The notes beneath the pieces were generated by a model, which did not search any database, was not told the origin of the DNA, and saw nothing but the letters and a program-made list of their open reading frames with translations. Made by a program: the position numbers and the translations under genes. From positions 163,726 to 227,725 of the IMG/VR virus record IMGVR_UViG_3300013120_000738: 64,000 nt of DNA. One strand, 5' to 3'. Position 1 is the first letter of the stretch. Each line of letters begins with the position of its first letter. Source of the stretch: a virus. Shown piece by piece: positions 37,039-45,565 of this stretch.

Positions 37039-37053
37039 TTTCCAGTCTGGAAA
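37039..37053. repeat. TTTCC-N5-GGAAA palindrome
   Basis: TTTCC, AGTCT, GGAAA, 26 bp upstream of the kinase-phosphatase start and next to a promoter-like element. Confidence 0.8.
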
Positions 37054-37055
37054 TC

Positions 37056-37083
37056 TGTTACAGATTATGATTCATCCGTTAAT
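37056..37083 (-). promoter_or_regulatory. Bipartite promoter-like element (TGTAACA variant)
   Basis: ATTAAC then TGTAACA on the minus strand, 43 bp upstream of the kinase-phosphatase. Confidence 0.6.
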
Positions 37084-37382
37084 TTCTTGTAGAGGATTTC
37101 TAACGTTAGGACTGAATCTTTTATTATTCTTTCTATTATCTCAATACTTTGGGGGCTGTTTAGATCTATTTCTTTGTGTAGGTCAGTCTGAAAAGTACCA
37201 CAAATAGAATATACATGGAGTTTTGTATCAGCAAAGTGAATATGTACTATATCTCTATCTTCTCCATAGACAACGAAAATAATAGGGCTTGTCGCTACAC
37301 CACGAAAACCAGTCAACTTGAAAGTAAGATTGGGGAATTTAGATCGAAGATGTTTGGCTAGGACCTCAGGGACAGTTAACAT
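37065..37382 (-). CDS. DP-motif family small protein
   Basis: 105 residues, start in a TGATG overlap. Helix-beta core, then EIDLNSPQSIEIIERII, a close match to the family C-terminus. Function unknown. Confidence 0.7.
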   Translation of the reverse strand: MLTVPEVLAKHLRSKFPNLTFKLTGFRGVATSPIIFVVYGEDRDIVHIHFADTKLHVYSICGTFQTDLHKEIDLNSPQSIEIIERIIKDSVLTLEILYKKLTDES

Positions 37383-37687
37383 CACCACCCAATCTTTATT
37401 GGCTTCTCTAGAACTTTTGCATCAAATCCGATATTCACAGCAATAGCTTTAGCCGGATCTTGCCAACAGAATCCCTCCAATTCTAACCCATTTTCAAATC
37501 TGACTGACACAATATATTCAGATAGACTCAAAGGACCTTTGAGGACTGTTACTTCAACGCATTCAACACCAGGCACCTCTGCACCTTCTGTCGTAACTAC
37601 AATAGAATTAGGACCTTTTATTCTTTCTCCATCGACTACAGTTGAATAGCCTGGGTGATTATGTGATTGTAAAAGCTTAAAAATCAC
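37382..37687 (-). CDS. Hypothetical protein, 101 residues
   Basis: GTG in a GTGA overlap, stop TGA. Beta-rich; FCWQDPAKAIAVNIGFD near the end is a weak family motif. No family recognised. Confidence 0.65.
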   Translation of the reverse strand: MIFKLLQSHNHPGYSTVVDGERIKGPNSIVVTTEGAEVPGVECVEVTVLKGPLSLSEYIVSVRFENGLELEGFCWQDPAKAIAVNIGFDAKVLEKPIKIGW

Positions 37688-38535
37688 GTCAGATGTTCCA
37701 CAAAATCCTTGACAGCGAATTCGATCAATTCTCGATCCATAAGTGTCATGCTTCTGTAATCGACTTTGCCAGCACCAGGAGTATAATTGTTAGTAACAAC
37801 GAACGATTTGCAAGTTGATGCTGGTCTTCTCAACGGATAATAGTGCTCAAAATCAGGGCTTACAACAATGTGAATAACATTACGCCGCGTATCTCTACCA
37901 ACAACATAAAACCAGCAATCCTCAGACGGAGAACTAATATCATGAGAGACCGATAAATTATCGGTAATCGTGACTATACCAGTACACGAACAAGAAACCA
38001 ATAAATGACATCGACTAAATAATTTGTCAGTCCTCGAACTATGTGAGTTCTTCTTAATAACCTCCTTCTTGAAGGTTAGTGGCACTAAGTCTTTCTTGCC
38101 CTTCAATTTCTTACTCGCAGACTCTCCACGTAGCTGATCAGTCCACTTAAAGAAATCATCTAAGCCTCCTTGGCTCCACTTGACACCAACTGGTAGGCTA
38201 CTGGTACGAGTGTTTTGCCATTGTGCTACTGCGTCTTCTGGCTTACAATCCTTCTTCTTTGTGATAGTGAAGTCGGAGAAGATTCTATAATTCCCGATCT
38301 CATTCTGTAGCTTAATCTGGCCAGTGACTGTAACAACACCGGCAGGAGAAGTCCTGGATTGGTGTAGAGTCATTCTAACATGCCGTTTCGAATTACTCAT
38401 AGTCCAATCAGGTTTTTGATTACGCCAATTGCCATCCCAAAGCAAGCAATTCTTTGTCTCGCGTACTTTATAACCCTGGCCTTCAAGGCCTTTTAAGACC
38501 AATTTTGTCAGGACTCGTTGAGGCAATCCGGGCAT
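37684..38535 (-). CDS. Large paralogue of the CWFYV family
   Basis: 283 residues, ATG behind AAGGAATAATCAG, stop TGA. Similar to the gene at 40376: both have a DPLTF/VPLTF block, then PSEDCWFYVVGRD against PDSECWFHLSC, and an ending ELIEFAVKDFVEH against KLIRHAIEDFL. Fold and function unknown. Confidence 0.7.
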   Translation of the reverse strand: MPGLPQRVLTKLVLKGLEGQGYKVRETKNCLLWDGNWRNQKPDWTMSNSKRHVRMTLHQSRTSPAGVVTVTGQIKLQNEIGNYRIFSDFTITKKKDCKPEDAVAQWQNTRTSSLPVGVKWSQGGLDDFFKWTDQLRGESASKKLKGKKDLVPLTFKKEVIKKNSHSSRTDKLFSRCHLLVSCSCTGIVTITDNLSVSHDISSPSEDCWFYVVGRDTRRNVIHIVVSPDFEHYYPLRRPASTCKSFVVTNNYTPGAGKVDYRSMTLMDRELIEFAVKDFVEHLT

Positions 38536-38954
38536 CTGATTATTCCTTCTCCATCTATTACAGATGGTGGTTCAGAGTTAAAATAATTATCAACTATAGC
38601 AAAAAGCTCATCGATAAATTGAGGATTCTCATAACCCAAGTGAGCTACTGAATCTTGTGGATCTTGGCCTTCTGGCACTGTAGTCATTGGCCAAGACCAG
38701 ATATCAATATAAGCTGCACCAGGGCAGATTGTGAGAGGAGGATGTACGCAACGCGGGTCTGGTGCACCATAGATCAGAGTAATATTTATACAGAAGCGGG
38801 GAGGATTCTCACCGGCACTGAGGTCATGGTTCACGATCGTGCTGGCGATCGCGTCCCCATAGCGCTCTCGCAGTAACCGATCTATCTCTTTACCAATCGC
38901 TAGGATCTCGTCCGGGACTTTGCTCTCTGGGATCCTCGGTACTTGTTCTGCCAT
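38508..38954 (-). CDS. DP-motif family protein, 148 residues
   Basis: ATG at 38954, overlaps the downstream gene. Contains GYENPQFIDELFAIVDNYF, matching the family C-terminal motif, then an IRCPDC zinc-like pair at the end. Function unknown. Confidence 0.65.
   Translation of the reverse strand: MAEQVPRIPESKVPDEILAIGKEIDRLLRERYGDAIASTIVNHDLSAGENPPRFCINITLIYGAPDPRCVHPPLTICPGAAYIDIWSWPMTTVPEGQDPQDSVAHLGYENPQFIDELFAIVDNYFNSEPPSVIDGEGIIRCPDCLNES
38556..38583 (-). promoter_or_regulatory. Degenerate promoter-like element (TGTAATA)
   Basis: TTTTAAC then TGTAATA on the minus strand, inside the 3' end of the gene at 38508 and 21 bp upstream of the start at 38535. Confidence 0.5.
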
Positions 38955-39117
38955 TTAGTAATTCCCAGGTGTGCCCCTTTTTCTTCCACGTGTGTTTGGA
39001 TCGTTCTTTTGTATGGACTTGTATTGTTGACGATCCTTTCTTCGCTATTTTGTGGATTCTATTGGCGGTGTAAGCAGCCTTAATAGTTTCCGGCAATTGG
39101 TCATAATTTAGAAGCAC
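38890..39117 (-). CDS. Basic hypothetical protein, 75 residues
   Basis: GTG behind CAGGAGAAATAA, stop TAG 65 bp inside the next gene. Basic with KHTWKKKGHTWELL. The long overlap makes the C-terminus uncertain. Confidence 0.6.
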   Translation of the reverse strand: MLLNYDQLPETIKAAYTANRIHKIAKKGSSTIQVHTKERSKHTWKKKGHTWELLNGRTSTEDPREQSPGRDPSDW

Positions 39118-39171
39118 TTATTTCTCCTGTCTCTCGAGTTGTGATAAGTAATTACCCATTTATAGCTTTGA

Positions 39172-39345
39172 TCAGCTTGGTCTTTCATATTTATCATTCT
39201 TGGCGACTAACATCCAACTCGTCAGGAGATTCATCAACTTCTCAGGTTCCCCAAGTCCCCCATACTTAGCAAGCTGGTACCGCAACTCGCGGCAGACCTT
39301 GTTGGCCCTTTCATTCCGCCTTTCTTCACGAGTTTTGTGGCTCAC
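39172..39345 (-). CDS. 57-residue basic hypothetical protein
   Basis: GTG behind GGAAGAAATGC, stop TGA, overlapping the upstream gene by 20 bp. Starts HKTREERRNERANKVCRELR, a basic helix. No family recognised. Confidence 0.6.
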   Translation of the reverse strand: MSHKTREERRNERANKVCRELRYQLAKYGGLGEPEKLMNLLTSWMLVAKNDKYERPS

Positions 39346-39718
39346 GCATTTCTTCCAATCGTTTCTGGAATTCCTCTTCCTGTTCCCGTAGCATCAATTC
39401 GCCTTCCGACCTGGTTCGATCGTAATGGGCCTGGCTTGTGCCATAGACAATATTGCCATTACCGGCAAAACGGTCATCGATATTAAACCTCGTGGACGGA
39501 ATAAAGCCTTTGCCGTGGAATCCTCGGACGTGATGGATATAGAGGCTGTAATGCTCAGTCTGCATAATCGGCCCATCGGTCGCATGTTTTATGTGCATGC
39601 TGACCGTAGGAGATTCCCCATAATCCTCGGCATGAGTTTCGTTGCGCCACGCCCCTTCGTCCCCGAAAAAGCGTTGCCAGTCACTCTTACTCAGCTTCTT
39701 CTTCCAGTCAGTCGGCAT
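39326..39718 (-). CDS. Hypothetical protein, 130 residues
   Basis: ATG overlapping the upstream gene, stop TGA. Tyr/His-rich beta middle (MQTEHYSLYIHHVRGFHG) and a charged helical C-terminus. No family recognised. Confidence 0.65.
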   Translation of the reverse strand: MPTDWKKKLSKSDWQRFFGDEGAWRNETHAEDYGESPTVSMHIKHATDGPIMQTEHYSLYIHHVRGFHGKGFIPSTRFNIDDRFAGNGNIVYGTSQAHYDRTRSEGELMLREQEEEFQKRLEEMREPQNS

Positions 39719-40059
39719 GGTTTCACTCGTTTCGGAAAGAGGATTTCAACGTACTTTGAAAAATGATTTGCGAGCTTCTCTTTGTCGCACCTGTAGCCTA
39801 GATGAAAGGCTAACAACGCCATAGAATACTGCATCCCAAGCGAAATTGTAGTATTCTTGCAGTACCGCATCAAGATCCGAAAAGCCCTATCGAACCTCAA
39901 CCAAAGGCGCAAGCCACCATCCGTAGGATGCTTCGTATCTAGAATAGTCAAGGCCTCGTGGACATCATCGGGGCATGGGTTGCTATTGAAATGCCCATCG
40001 AAGCACTTCTGGAGGTAGGGCAAGCATTCTTGTTCGAGTAATTCTTTGTGCTTGATCAT
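39691..40059 (-). CDS. Hypothetical protein, 122 residues
   Basis: ATG behind TGAGGTTTATC, stop TGA. Helical; several Cys. No family recognised. Confidence 0.7.
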   Translation of the reverse strand: MIKHKELLEQECLPYLQKCFDGHFNSNPCPDDVHEALTILDTKHPTDGGLRLWLRFDRAFRILMRYCKNTTISLGMQYSMALLAFHLGYRCDKEKLANHFSKYVEILFPKRVKPCRLTGRRS

Positions 40060-40067
40060 GATAAACC

Positions 40068-40379
40068 TCAATCAGTAACGTAAGAAAAACCGTATTTGGT
40101 TGCCAGTGCCCCCAAACGCTCTTTAACAAGATCATTGGGAGTCGACGGAGAACGAACACCAACCCATGGTGGCTCCTGCCGTTCAAACCACTCTCCTCTT
40201 AACTCTTGTAGTTCTGAGAAATCTTCGATGAACTCTTCAATATTGAAATTCGGATCATCAAGCCTCTCCAAAAGAGTCTGACTATAAGACCCAATACAGA
40301 CAACTACCGATAAGTCCTCTCCAGACGTCTCGACCTCTACGAGAGTTGTTCCATCTCTAGTTCGCAAGTAATGAGTCAT
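40068..40379 (-). CDS. Possible DP-motif family protein, 103 residues
   Basis: ATGA overlap with the upstream gene. RLDDPNFNIEEFIEDF is central rather than C-terminal, so membership is weaker. Function unknown. Confidence 0.65.
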   Translation of the reverse strand: MTHYLRTRDGTTLVEVETSGEDLSVVVCIGSYSQTLLERLDDPNFNIEEFIEDFSELQELRGEWFERQEPPWVGVRSPSTPNDLVKERLGALATKYGFSYVTD

Positions 40380-41290
40380 ACGCCGCTCAAAAAGTCCTCT
40401 ATTGCATGGCGAATCAATTTCTCATCTATCTGGGTGCAAGCCGAAAAATCTATGTAAGTACCTTCCGGCTGCAATGTCTTAGAAATTCTCCAATGTGGGC
40501 CAGCCTTTATAACTGGATAATACACTAGCTTATCACTTTTGATTTTTACTAGCATATGAGGAGAAGCCCCACTACCATTATAATTGGTAGAACAAGACAA
40601 ATGGAACCAGCATTCGGAATCTGGTACCTCAGCCCTGTCAGTGACACGAAGATTCGGCTCTATCCTAGCAAATCCCAGGACTTCGACCGTATGAAGAAAA
40701 TGCTTGATAGTGAAACGACGTCCATGAGATCGGCCGTGGCCAGAAGAAAATTCCTGGATAGTTGATTCTTCAAACGTCAACGGATCGTAAAGATCTTCCG
40801 TCTTGTCTTTCTTACGCCGCTCCTCTAGTGTGGCTCCAACGAATTTAGGAATATCCTGGATTGTCTCATCAAGTTGGCCAGCAATTCTATACCGCCTTAT
40901 TCCTTTCAAATCCTCTTCTGGAATATCAACTTTTTCATTACCTTTCAAGTCTGTCCATCTGATCCATCGTTCTCGAAACGGAGATTTTGCCTTTCTCCAT
41001 GTATTGAGTTCGCTCTTCACATGTACTTGAATATCAATAGAATGATACCATTCATCGACACCCGAGGGCCAACCTGTTTTATTCGCATGTGTCCCAAATG
41101 ATCTATATTCCTTCTTAGAAGAAGTCGTCATCACCGTGAACTTAACACCGCGTTCCGTATGGGTCGCGGTCCACTTTTCGTCCCCTTCCCGTTGCTTGTA
41201 AGGATTCTTGCGGATCACGAACCCTAGGTCCTCAAAGGCTTTCTTGAGCCTCAGGACGGCCTCTTTGTGGGTTATAGAAAGAACGGGCAT
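40376..41290 (-). CDS. Large paralogue of the CWFYV family
   Basis: 304 residues, ATG behind GGGAGACTTAA. Shares blocks with 37684 (DPLTF, DSECWFHL, KLIRHAIEDF). N-terminal helix then beta-rich region with several Trp. Function unknown. Confidence 0.7.
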   Translation of the reverse strand: MPVLSITHKEAVLRLKKAFEDLGFVIRKNPYKQREGDEKWTATHTERGVKFTVMTTSSKKEYRSFGTHANKTGWPSGVDEWYHSIDIQVHVKSELNTWRKAKSPFRERWIRWTDLKGNEKVDIPEEDLKGIRRYRIAGQLDETIQDIPKFVGATLEERRKKDKTEDLYDPLTFEESTIQEFSSGHGRSHGRRFTIKHFLHTVEVLGFARIEPNLRVTDRAEVPDSECWFHLSCSTNYNGSGASPHMLVKIKSDKLVYYPVIKAGPHWRISKTLQPEGTYIDFSACTQIDEKLIRHAIEDFLSGV

Positions 41291-41413
41291 TTAAGTCTCC
41301 CATATCGCTTCGAAATCTTTAGCCACTGTATTCCATGTGTTGTGTCGGTCTTCATCGAAAGCCTTAGCCCGTTTTGCAAGCTCTTGCATAGACTTGATAG
41401 CGCGAACCGACAC
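41291..41413 (-). CDS. 40-residue helical peptide
   Basis: GTG at 41413, stop TAA immediately before the ribosome site of the next gene. QELAKRAKAFDEDRHNTWNT is a clear helix. No strong ribosome site; an internal ATG is an alternative start. Confidence 0.45.
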   Translation of the reverse strand: MSVRAIKSMQELAKRAKAFDEDRHNTWNTVAKDFEAIWET

Positions 41414-41423
41414 GCGTCAGGTG

Positions 41424-41672
41424 TCAGTTTTCGTCGAGCGTCTTTTCCATTGATGCCCGAAACATCGCTGCTTCACGGAATGCCCTCGCTACGTCCACTT
41501 GGATTGCCCGCGAAATGATCCCTGTCTCCCACGCACGTCCGCACGCAATAAATTCTGATCGTTCGACATCGGACGTCAAATCGCTCCATAGACGGTCGGC
41601 ATAATGCGATGCACACCGAGCGGCCTCGCCGCTCCTGGTTGCGTCGTTGTTCGGTTCGTCGGTCTTGCTCAT
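41424..41672 (-). CDS. Helical hypothetical protein, 82 residues
   Basis: ATG behind AAAGGACCAACG, stop TGA. Locally more GC-rich than its neighbours. ARCASHYADRLWSDLTSDVE and a helical tail. No family recognised. Confidence 0.65.
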   Translation of the reverse strand: MSKTDEPNNDATRSGEAARCASHYADRLWSDLTSDVERSEFIACGRAWETGIISRAIQVDVARAFREAAMFRASMEKTLDEN

Positions 41673-41730
41673 TCGTTGGTCCTTTCGTTTTCGCCCAATG
41701 TGTGTAGAGCTTGTCATCCCCCGGCGTCGG

Positions 41731-41838
41731 TCACAGGTTCAATGCCTCTGCCGCGATCCGTTTGGTAGCAGACATCACAGCCAACCCACCGCCAATGGCT
41801 TCCTGGTGAGTGATGATGGCTTGCAGGGCTTCTCGCAT
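41731..41838 (-). CDS. 35-residue peptide
   Basis: ATG at 41838, stop TGA. LQAIITHQEAIGGGLAVMSA reads as a natural helix. It overlaps the 3' end of the longer gene at 41775 in another frame, so one of the two ends is probably not real. Confidence 0.45.
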   Translation of the reverse strand: MREALQAIITHQEAIGGGLAVMSATKRIAAEALNL

Positions 41839-42563
41839 GGTGTTGTTTTCTTCCCGTCAAAGAATAATGCCGGGTCAAATTTCGGATCTTCAAAAAAGGG
41901 GATTGGTATTACTTTGCATCGTGAGCCACTGGATTGTCCAAACGTTACAACAAATTCTCCGGATTTCAAGCCAAGAGTTATGCTGCTGTATACTTTCGGA
42001 GCACTTAGGACTATAACAGATCGATTTTCTGCTTTCTTGGCTTTAGCCACGAATTTGACATCAGCATAACCAGCCGCTTTGAGTTTTCTCTTAAGGTCAT
42101 CTAATATAATGTTCTGGAGAATACCTTCAAACTTTGTTTTTTCTACGATCTCACCATCACATGTCTTAAGAATTTCAGTAACTGTGTTGACAACCTGTGG
42201 CCACTTGCCACTAAACACCATTGGATTTTGGCTAACAACCCAAACATCATTCTCGTCGTCAGATGGTTTATTATTTCGCTTAAAACATATATGCGGTTGA
42301 TATTCTGCTTTTACTTCGCCGTCGTATTTAGTTACAGCCTTCCGAACCGATATCAGAATACTCCGAATTCTCCATTCTGAAGTTTCAGTTTGGGATCTAG
42401 GGCTAATCATATCAAATTCAATTTGTGCACCACGCTTCATATTCATAGCAGTCACTCTATATAGAGTATTCCTAAAGTGACCATAGCCAAACTGCTTCAA
42501 AAAAGCCTTGAGAACATCAAAATCCTGTTCTCTATACGATACTGGAATCGCTGCTTTAGTCAT
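41775..42563 (-). CDS. Hypothetical protein, 262 residues
   Basis: ATG in a TGATG overlap, stop TGA. Beta-rich with repeated sheets (SVIVLSAPKVYSSITLGL). Weakly reminiscent of the 37684 and 40376 proteins in layout. The last ~25 residues overlap another small frame and may be artefactual. Confidence 0.65.
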   Translation of the reverse strand: MTKAAIPVSYREQDFDVLKAFLKQFGYGHFRNTLYRVTAMNMKRGAQIEFDMISPRSQTETSEWRIRSILISVRKAVTKYDGEVKAEYQPHICFKRNNKPSDDENDVWVVSQNPMVFSGKWPQVVNTVTEILKTCDGEIVEKTKFEGILQNIILDDLKRKLKAAGYADVKFVAKAKKAENRSVIVLSAPKVYSSITLGLKSGEFVVTFGQSSGSRCKVIPIPFFEDPKFDPALFFDGKKTTPCEKPCKPSSLTRKPLAVGWL

Positions 42564-42787
42564 CAAATCTCCAAACCGTGCACTAATGGATCGACAGCCT
42601 CATGAATCTGTCGAATCCTGTCATCGTAGTCAACAATCTCCTGATTCGGATTACTGAGATCACGTACCTCAATCAAGGCCTTGAGAAGATTTGTCGCACG
42701 AAACGACCGTATCTTCTTCATGGGAGGACCGTTATCCATTATGACGATCTCTTTATTTGTCAGATCCAACAGTACCGCGTGAGGCAT
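42563..42787 (-). CDS. Hypothetical protein, 74 residues
   Basis: ATG overlapping the upstream gene, stop TGA. Begins HAVLLDLTNKEIVIMDNG; EVRDLSNPNQEIVDYDDRI resembles the DP motif. Function unknown. Confidence 0.65.
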   Translation of the reverse strand: MPHAVLLDLTNKEIVIMDNGPPMKKIRSFRATNLLKALIEVRDLSNPNQEIVDYDDRIRQIHEAVDPLVHGLEI

Positions 42788-43430
42788 CTTTGAGTTGTCC
42801 TAATTGTTTGAGAAATAATTCCTCCAACGGTACGATAGCACCGCCGTGGACAGTGTAATCGCTGGTCTTCAACACGCCCGTACCGTCATCGTAAACACTG
42901 AACCAAAGCCGTATTCCAGAAGTTTGGCCTAGAACACTACTAGGTGCCGGTCTTGGTGGACCGTCGACGTACACAGCATTGTTTCTGCACGTTATCTTAC
43001 AGATCTTCAACGCTTCTGGAGCGTGTTCCTTCAAAAGCTTCCTCACAGCCGCTTTAGCAGTACTTGCTGGAAGGTTACAAAGGCGCATCTTTTGAACGTC
43101 TTTTTTGTTGTCCGCATCTCCCATCAAAGCTACGATCGTATCAACAACGACCAAAACCCTGTCAATAGTTCTTTGGGGGTCTGTGTTGGGATCTTCCAGG
43201 GCTCCGTGGCGAAACTCTAGGTGTTCTCGCTCGGCACTGCTATTGAAATTACTGCTCATTCCACCAATTATCGATAACCTAATCCCATCTTCATCACAAA
43301 ATACCTCGGGATTGCCAAAGATGGCAAGACGAAGACCATTATTCTTTCGAGTGAAGGCGATCTGGCGGGCCTTCAAAGAGTCCTCGAGAGTGAGTCGGAG
43401 CATGTCGCTGATTGTTAGTTCTTTTGGCAT
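42753..43430 (-). CDS. Hypothetical protein, 225 residues
   Basis: ATG in a TAATG overlap. HGALEDPNTDPQRTIDRVL in the middle resembles the DP motif; STAKAAVRKLLKEHAPEALK is helical; GIRLWFSVYDDGTG beta. Function unknown. Confidence 0.65.
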   Translation of the reverse strand: MPKELTISDMLRLTLEDSLKARQIAFTRKNNGLRLAIFGNPEVFCDEDGIRLSIIGGMSSNFNSSAEREHLEFRHGALEDPNTDPQRTIDRVLVVVDTIVALMGDADNKKDVQKMRLCNLPASTAKAAVRKLLKEHAPEALKICKITCRNNAVYVDGPPRPAPSSVLGQTSGIRLWFSVYDDGTGVLKTSDYTVHGGAIVPLEELFLKQLGQLKDASRGTVGSDK

Positions 43431-43780
43431 TAGTCGCGAACCCATTCAATTATTTGTTCTTCTTTATAACACTTAGCCGCTTCTCTAGTCACCCTGCGAA
43501 GCTCAGTACTGACCAGGCTTCTAGGGTGTGACAAATCAAGTTTATGTGTGACGCAACGGCCTCTGAATCGACGGCCTTGATTAGTTGTCGGTACGTTATA
43601 ACCTCTGCGCCATATATCACGAACGAAAAAGATCAACAAGCCGTTCTCAATAGTCATCCAAACATGCCGTGGCTTGTGGCGGATAGTAATAATATTAGCA
43701 CCCATAGAGTGATCACACCAATTCCTCGTAATGAGGTCGGCGATCCTACGGATGACGGCAGTTTCTTCCTCGTGATTCAT
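43430..43780 (-). CDS. DP-motif family small protein
   Basis: 116 residues, ATGA overlap at the start and TAATG at the end. Helix, beta core with WMTIENGLLIFFVRD, then KLDLSHPRSLVSTELRRV. Function unknown. Confidence 0.65.
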   Translation of the reverse strand: MNHEEETAVIRRIADLITRNWCDHSMGANIITIRHKPRHVWMTIENGLLIFFVRDIWRRGYNVPTTNQGRRFRGRCVTHKLDLSHPRSLVSTELRRVTREAAKCYKEEQIIEWVRD

Positions 43781-44160
43781 ATCTGAATTCTGTCTTCGAT
43801 GAGCGTCAATGCGAGTGCAAGCCCCTTCACATCCTCGCCGATCTGATCCGGATCAAGGATCATGAAGTTCGACATCCCTGCCATAGCTTCAAAAGTCGTA
43901 TACCCGTCAGTGATGATGAGCTTGAGGCCACGATTGGCACCAAAGTCGTTCCGAACACATGCCAAATTCGTACCACCTTCAGGCCTGCTCAGAACAGCAC
44001 TATCGAAATCAGGAAGCATAGCATTACTCTTGATCTCGTGGCTGAATGTGACGACATAACTGTTGGGATGAGCAAACCTCTGCAGGTGCTTCATCAACTC
44101 GTTGATTCGTCCTATAGCCTGCGTCGGCAGGCTCCCGCTAACATCGATCGCAATTAACAT
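43777..44160 (-). CDS. VWA-like domain protein
   Basis: 127 residues. MLIAIDVSGSLP is the D-x-S-x-S MIDAS motif, RPEGGTNLA supplies the Thr and LIITDGYT the Asp, in the order of von Willebrand A domains similar to the C-terminal part of DUF2201-type proteins. The whole protein is one domain. VWA proteins act as metal-dependent partners in complexes, often with MoxR-type ATPases, none of which is seen here. ATG behind AGGAGGACAAATCC. Confidence 0.8.
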   Translation of the reverse strand: MLIAIDVSGSLPTQAIGRINELMKHLQRFAHPNSYVVTFSHEIKSNAMLPDFDSAVLSRPEGGTNLACVRNDFGANRGLKLIITDGYTTFEAMAGMSNFMILDPDQIGEDVKGLALALTLIEDRIQI

Positions 44161-44172
44161 GGATTTGTCCTC

Positions 44173-44445
44173 CTATAACATTGTGACAGAAGGACTCGAC
44201 GAGTTAAATCCGGATACGACAATGGCGGACGATAAAAACCGCCCGCCATTGCCGCCGTTCAACAAGGATGGACCCACTTTATTTTTAATTATCACCGCCT
44301 CGCCACGATCACCACCATCAAGTTCTGGTACGTACACAATACATTCATATGACCTACCATTCCCTTCTTTATCTTCCTGTGGAATAGTTATTACTCCATC
44401 ATTGTCGAATTTTATCCATCTATCAGGTGGTGATTGGCCATCCAC
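44173..44445 (-). CDS. Hypothetical protein, 90 residues
   Basis: GTG with AAGGAATAATCTC upstream. Gly/Asp-rich beta protein. Its last ~12 codons run through the promoter-like element at 44182. Confidence 0.55.
   Translation of the reverse strand: MDGQSPPDRWIKFDNDGVITIPQEDKEGNGRSYECIVYVPELDGGDRGEAVIIKNKVGPSLLNGGNGGRFLSSAIVVSGFNSSSPSVTML
44182..44209 (-). promoter_or_regulatory. Bipartite promoter-like element
   Basis: ATTTAAC then TGTCACA on the minus strand, 22 bp upstream of the VWA gene. The only full match between 32 kb and the right end. Confidence 0.7.
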
Positions 44446-44723
44446 GAGATTATTCCTTCTATTGATTGGGGATCACGTAAATCAAAAGATGTCCCACTAA
44501 GTGGCTGCGTATGCTGGCAATCAGCCTCTGCTATCTCTTCCCAAAAGCAGACATTTGCCAAAATATTAGTGGATAATACCTCTCGTGGGTCTTTAGGAAT
44601 CCAAATCCTTAATACAGTAGCCCTACCATGACTTACCTCCATAGACAAGACAGTAGCAAAGTGCTCTTTCTTGACTAGAGGTAATAATTGATCGGCAACC
44701 GGCCTAAAGAAGTATTCAGTCAT
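44412..44723 (-). CDS. DP-motif family small protein
   Basis: 103 residues. Start overlaps the upstream TGA. Ends GTSFDLRDPQSIEGIISWM and a short tail, nearly identical in pattern to the C-terminus of the gene at 28705. Function unknown. Confidence 0.7.
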   Translation of the reverse strand: MTEYFFRPVADQLLPLVKKEHFATVLSMEVSHGRATVLRIWIPKDPREVLSTNILANVCFWEEIAEADCQHTQPLSGTSFDLRDPQSIEGIISWMANHHLIDG

Positions 44724-45015
44724 TGAAGACCGTCAATCTAATTGGTTTATCCGGCACGTGGCTACCACCACTAGTAGAATCATAATGCCAAGCCTGAATG
44801 TCGCCCTCATCATCCTGTACAACATCAATCTGACCAAACCTTACAGAGTTGCCTGTATCAGGGTTGTAAATTATAAGTGTGTGCATTCCTGCTGGCGGAT
44901 TCAGACCTGGCCTTTTTGCTCCTTCTAGCTGCGAAGCTTCGATGGTCAAGGTCCGTCTTTCTTTGTCCCAATCGAACAATTCTAATTTGTAGCTAGCTGA
45001 TTTCGTCGCGCACAT
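44716..45015 (-). CDS. Beta-rich hypothetical protein, 99 residues
   Basis: ATG behind AAGGAGGCTCTATA, stop TGA. Many strands, compact, no family recognised. Confidence 0.7.
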   Translation of the reverse strand: MCATKSASYKLELFDWDKERRTLTIEASQLEGAKRPGLNPPAGMHTLIIYNPDTGNSVRFGQIDVVQDDEGDIQAWHYDSTSGGSHVPDKPIRLTVFND

Positions 45016-45565
45016 TATAGAGCCTCCTTAACAAGCGACCCACGCCTTTTTTATTCTTGGTACGTTGGCTATGTGGTACCCAACTAGTTATTTGTCTCAA
45101 CTCCTCAGGGGTGCAAAGCTTGATAGCATGTCTAATCTGGCCTAATTTAGCACCACCATTCGCTATTGGCCCGTCTACATTTGGGGGCAATGAGACAACC
45201 ATAGGCTCAATGACATAAAGCCAATAATTCTTCAACGGCAGAATACTGTAAGCAAGATCTGCTGGGTGTTGTCCGACCTTGTCGAGCAATTGTTCAATAC
45301 TAGTTGGATCGGCTAAATTCACATCGAATAATACTGGCGATAGACCATAATCCTTACACAAGACATAATGAGCGTGGCAATCAGTTACGAAAATATTGCA
45401 ACTCAATTGTCGCCGTTTGAATGCAATGCTATTGCCAGTAACTCTTACTCCACATCCGATATGCTTTTTTATCTCAGCGGCTATGACTTCGGCATATTCA
45501 TTCTCAGCCCCAGTAAATGGTTGATCTCCTTTTGGCACATTATAATTCTTATTCTTTTGTTTCAT
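44993..45565 (-). CDS. DP-motif family protein with C-terminal extension
   Basis: 190 residues. Residues about 20-90 form the usual core ending VNLADPTSIEQLLDKV; a basic extension of 90 residues follows. ATG has no clear ribosome site; an internal GTG is an alternative. Function unknown. Confidence 0.65.
   Translation of the reverse strand: MKQKNKNYNVPKGDQPFTGAENEYAEVIAAEIKKHIGCGVRVTGNSIAFKRRQLSCNIFVTDCHAHYVLCKDYGLSPVLFDVNLADPTSIEQLLDKVGQHPADLAYSILPLKNYWLYVIEPMVVSLPPNVDGPIANGGAKLGQIRHAIKLCTPEELRQITSWVPHSQRTKNKKGVGRLLRRLYNVRDEIS

Noticed and set aside
358-37053. The TTTCC-N5-GGAAA repeats as a CRISPR array or insertion-sequence ends
   Set aside because: They are dispersed singly, with no regular spacing, no transposase and no target duplications.
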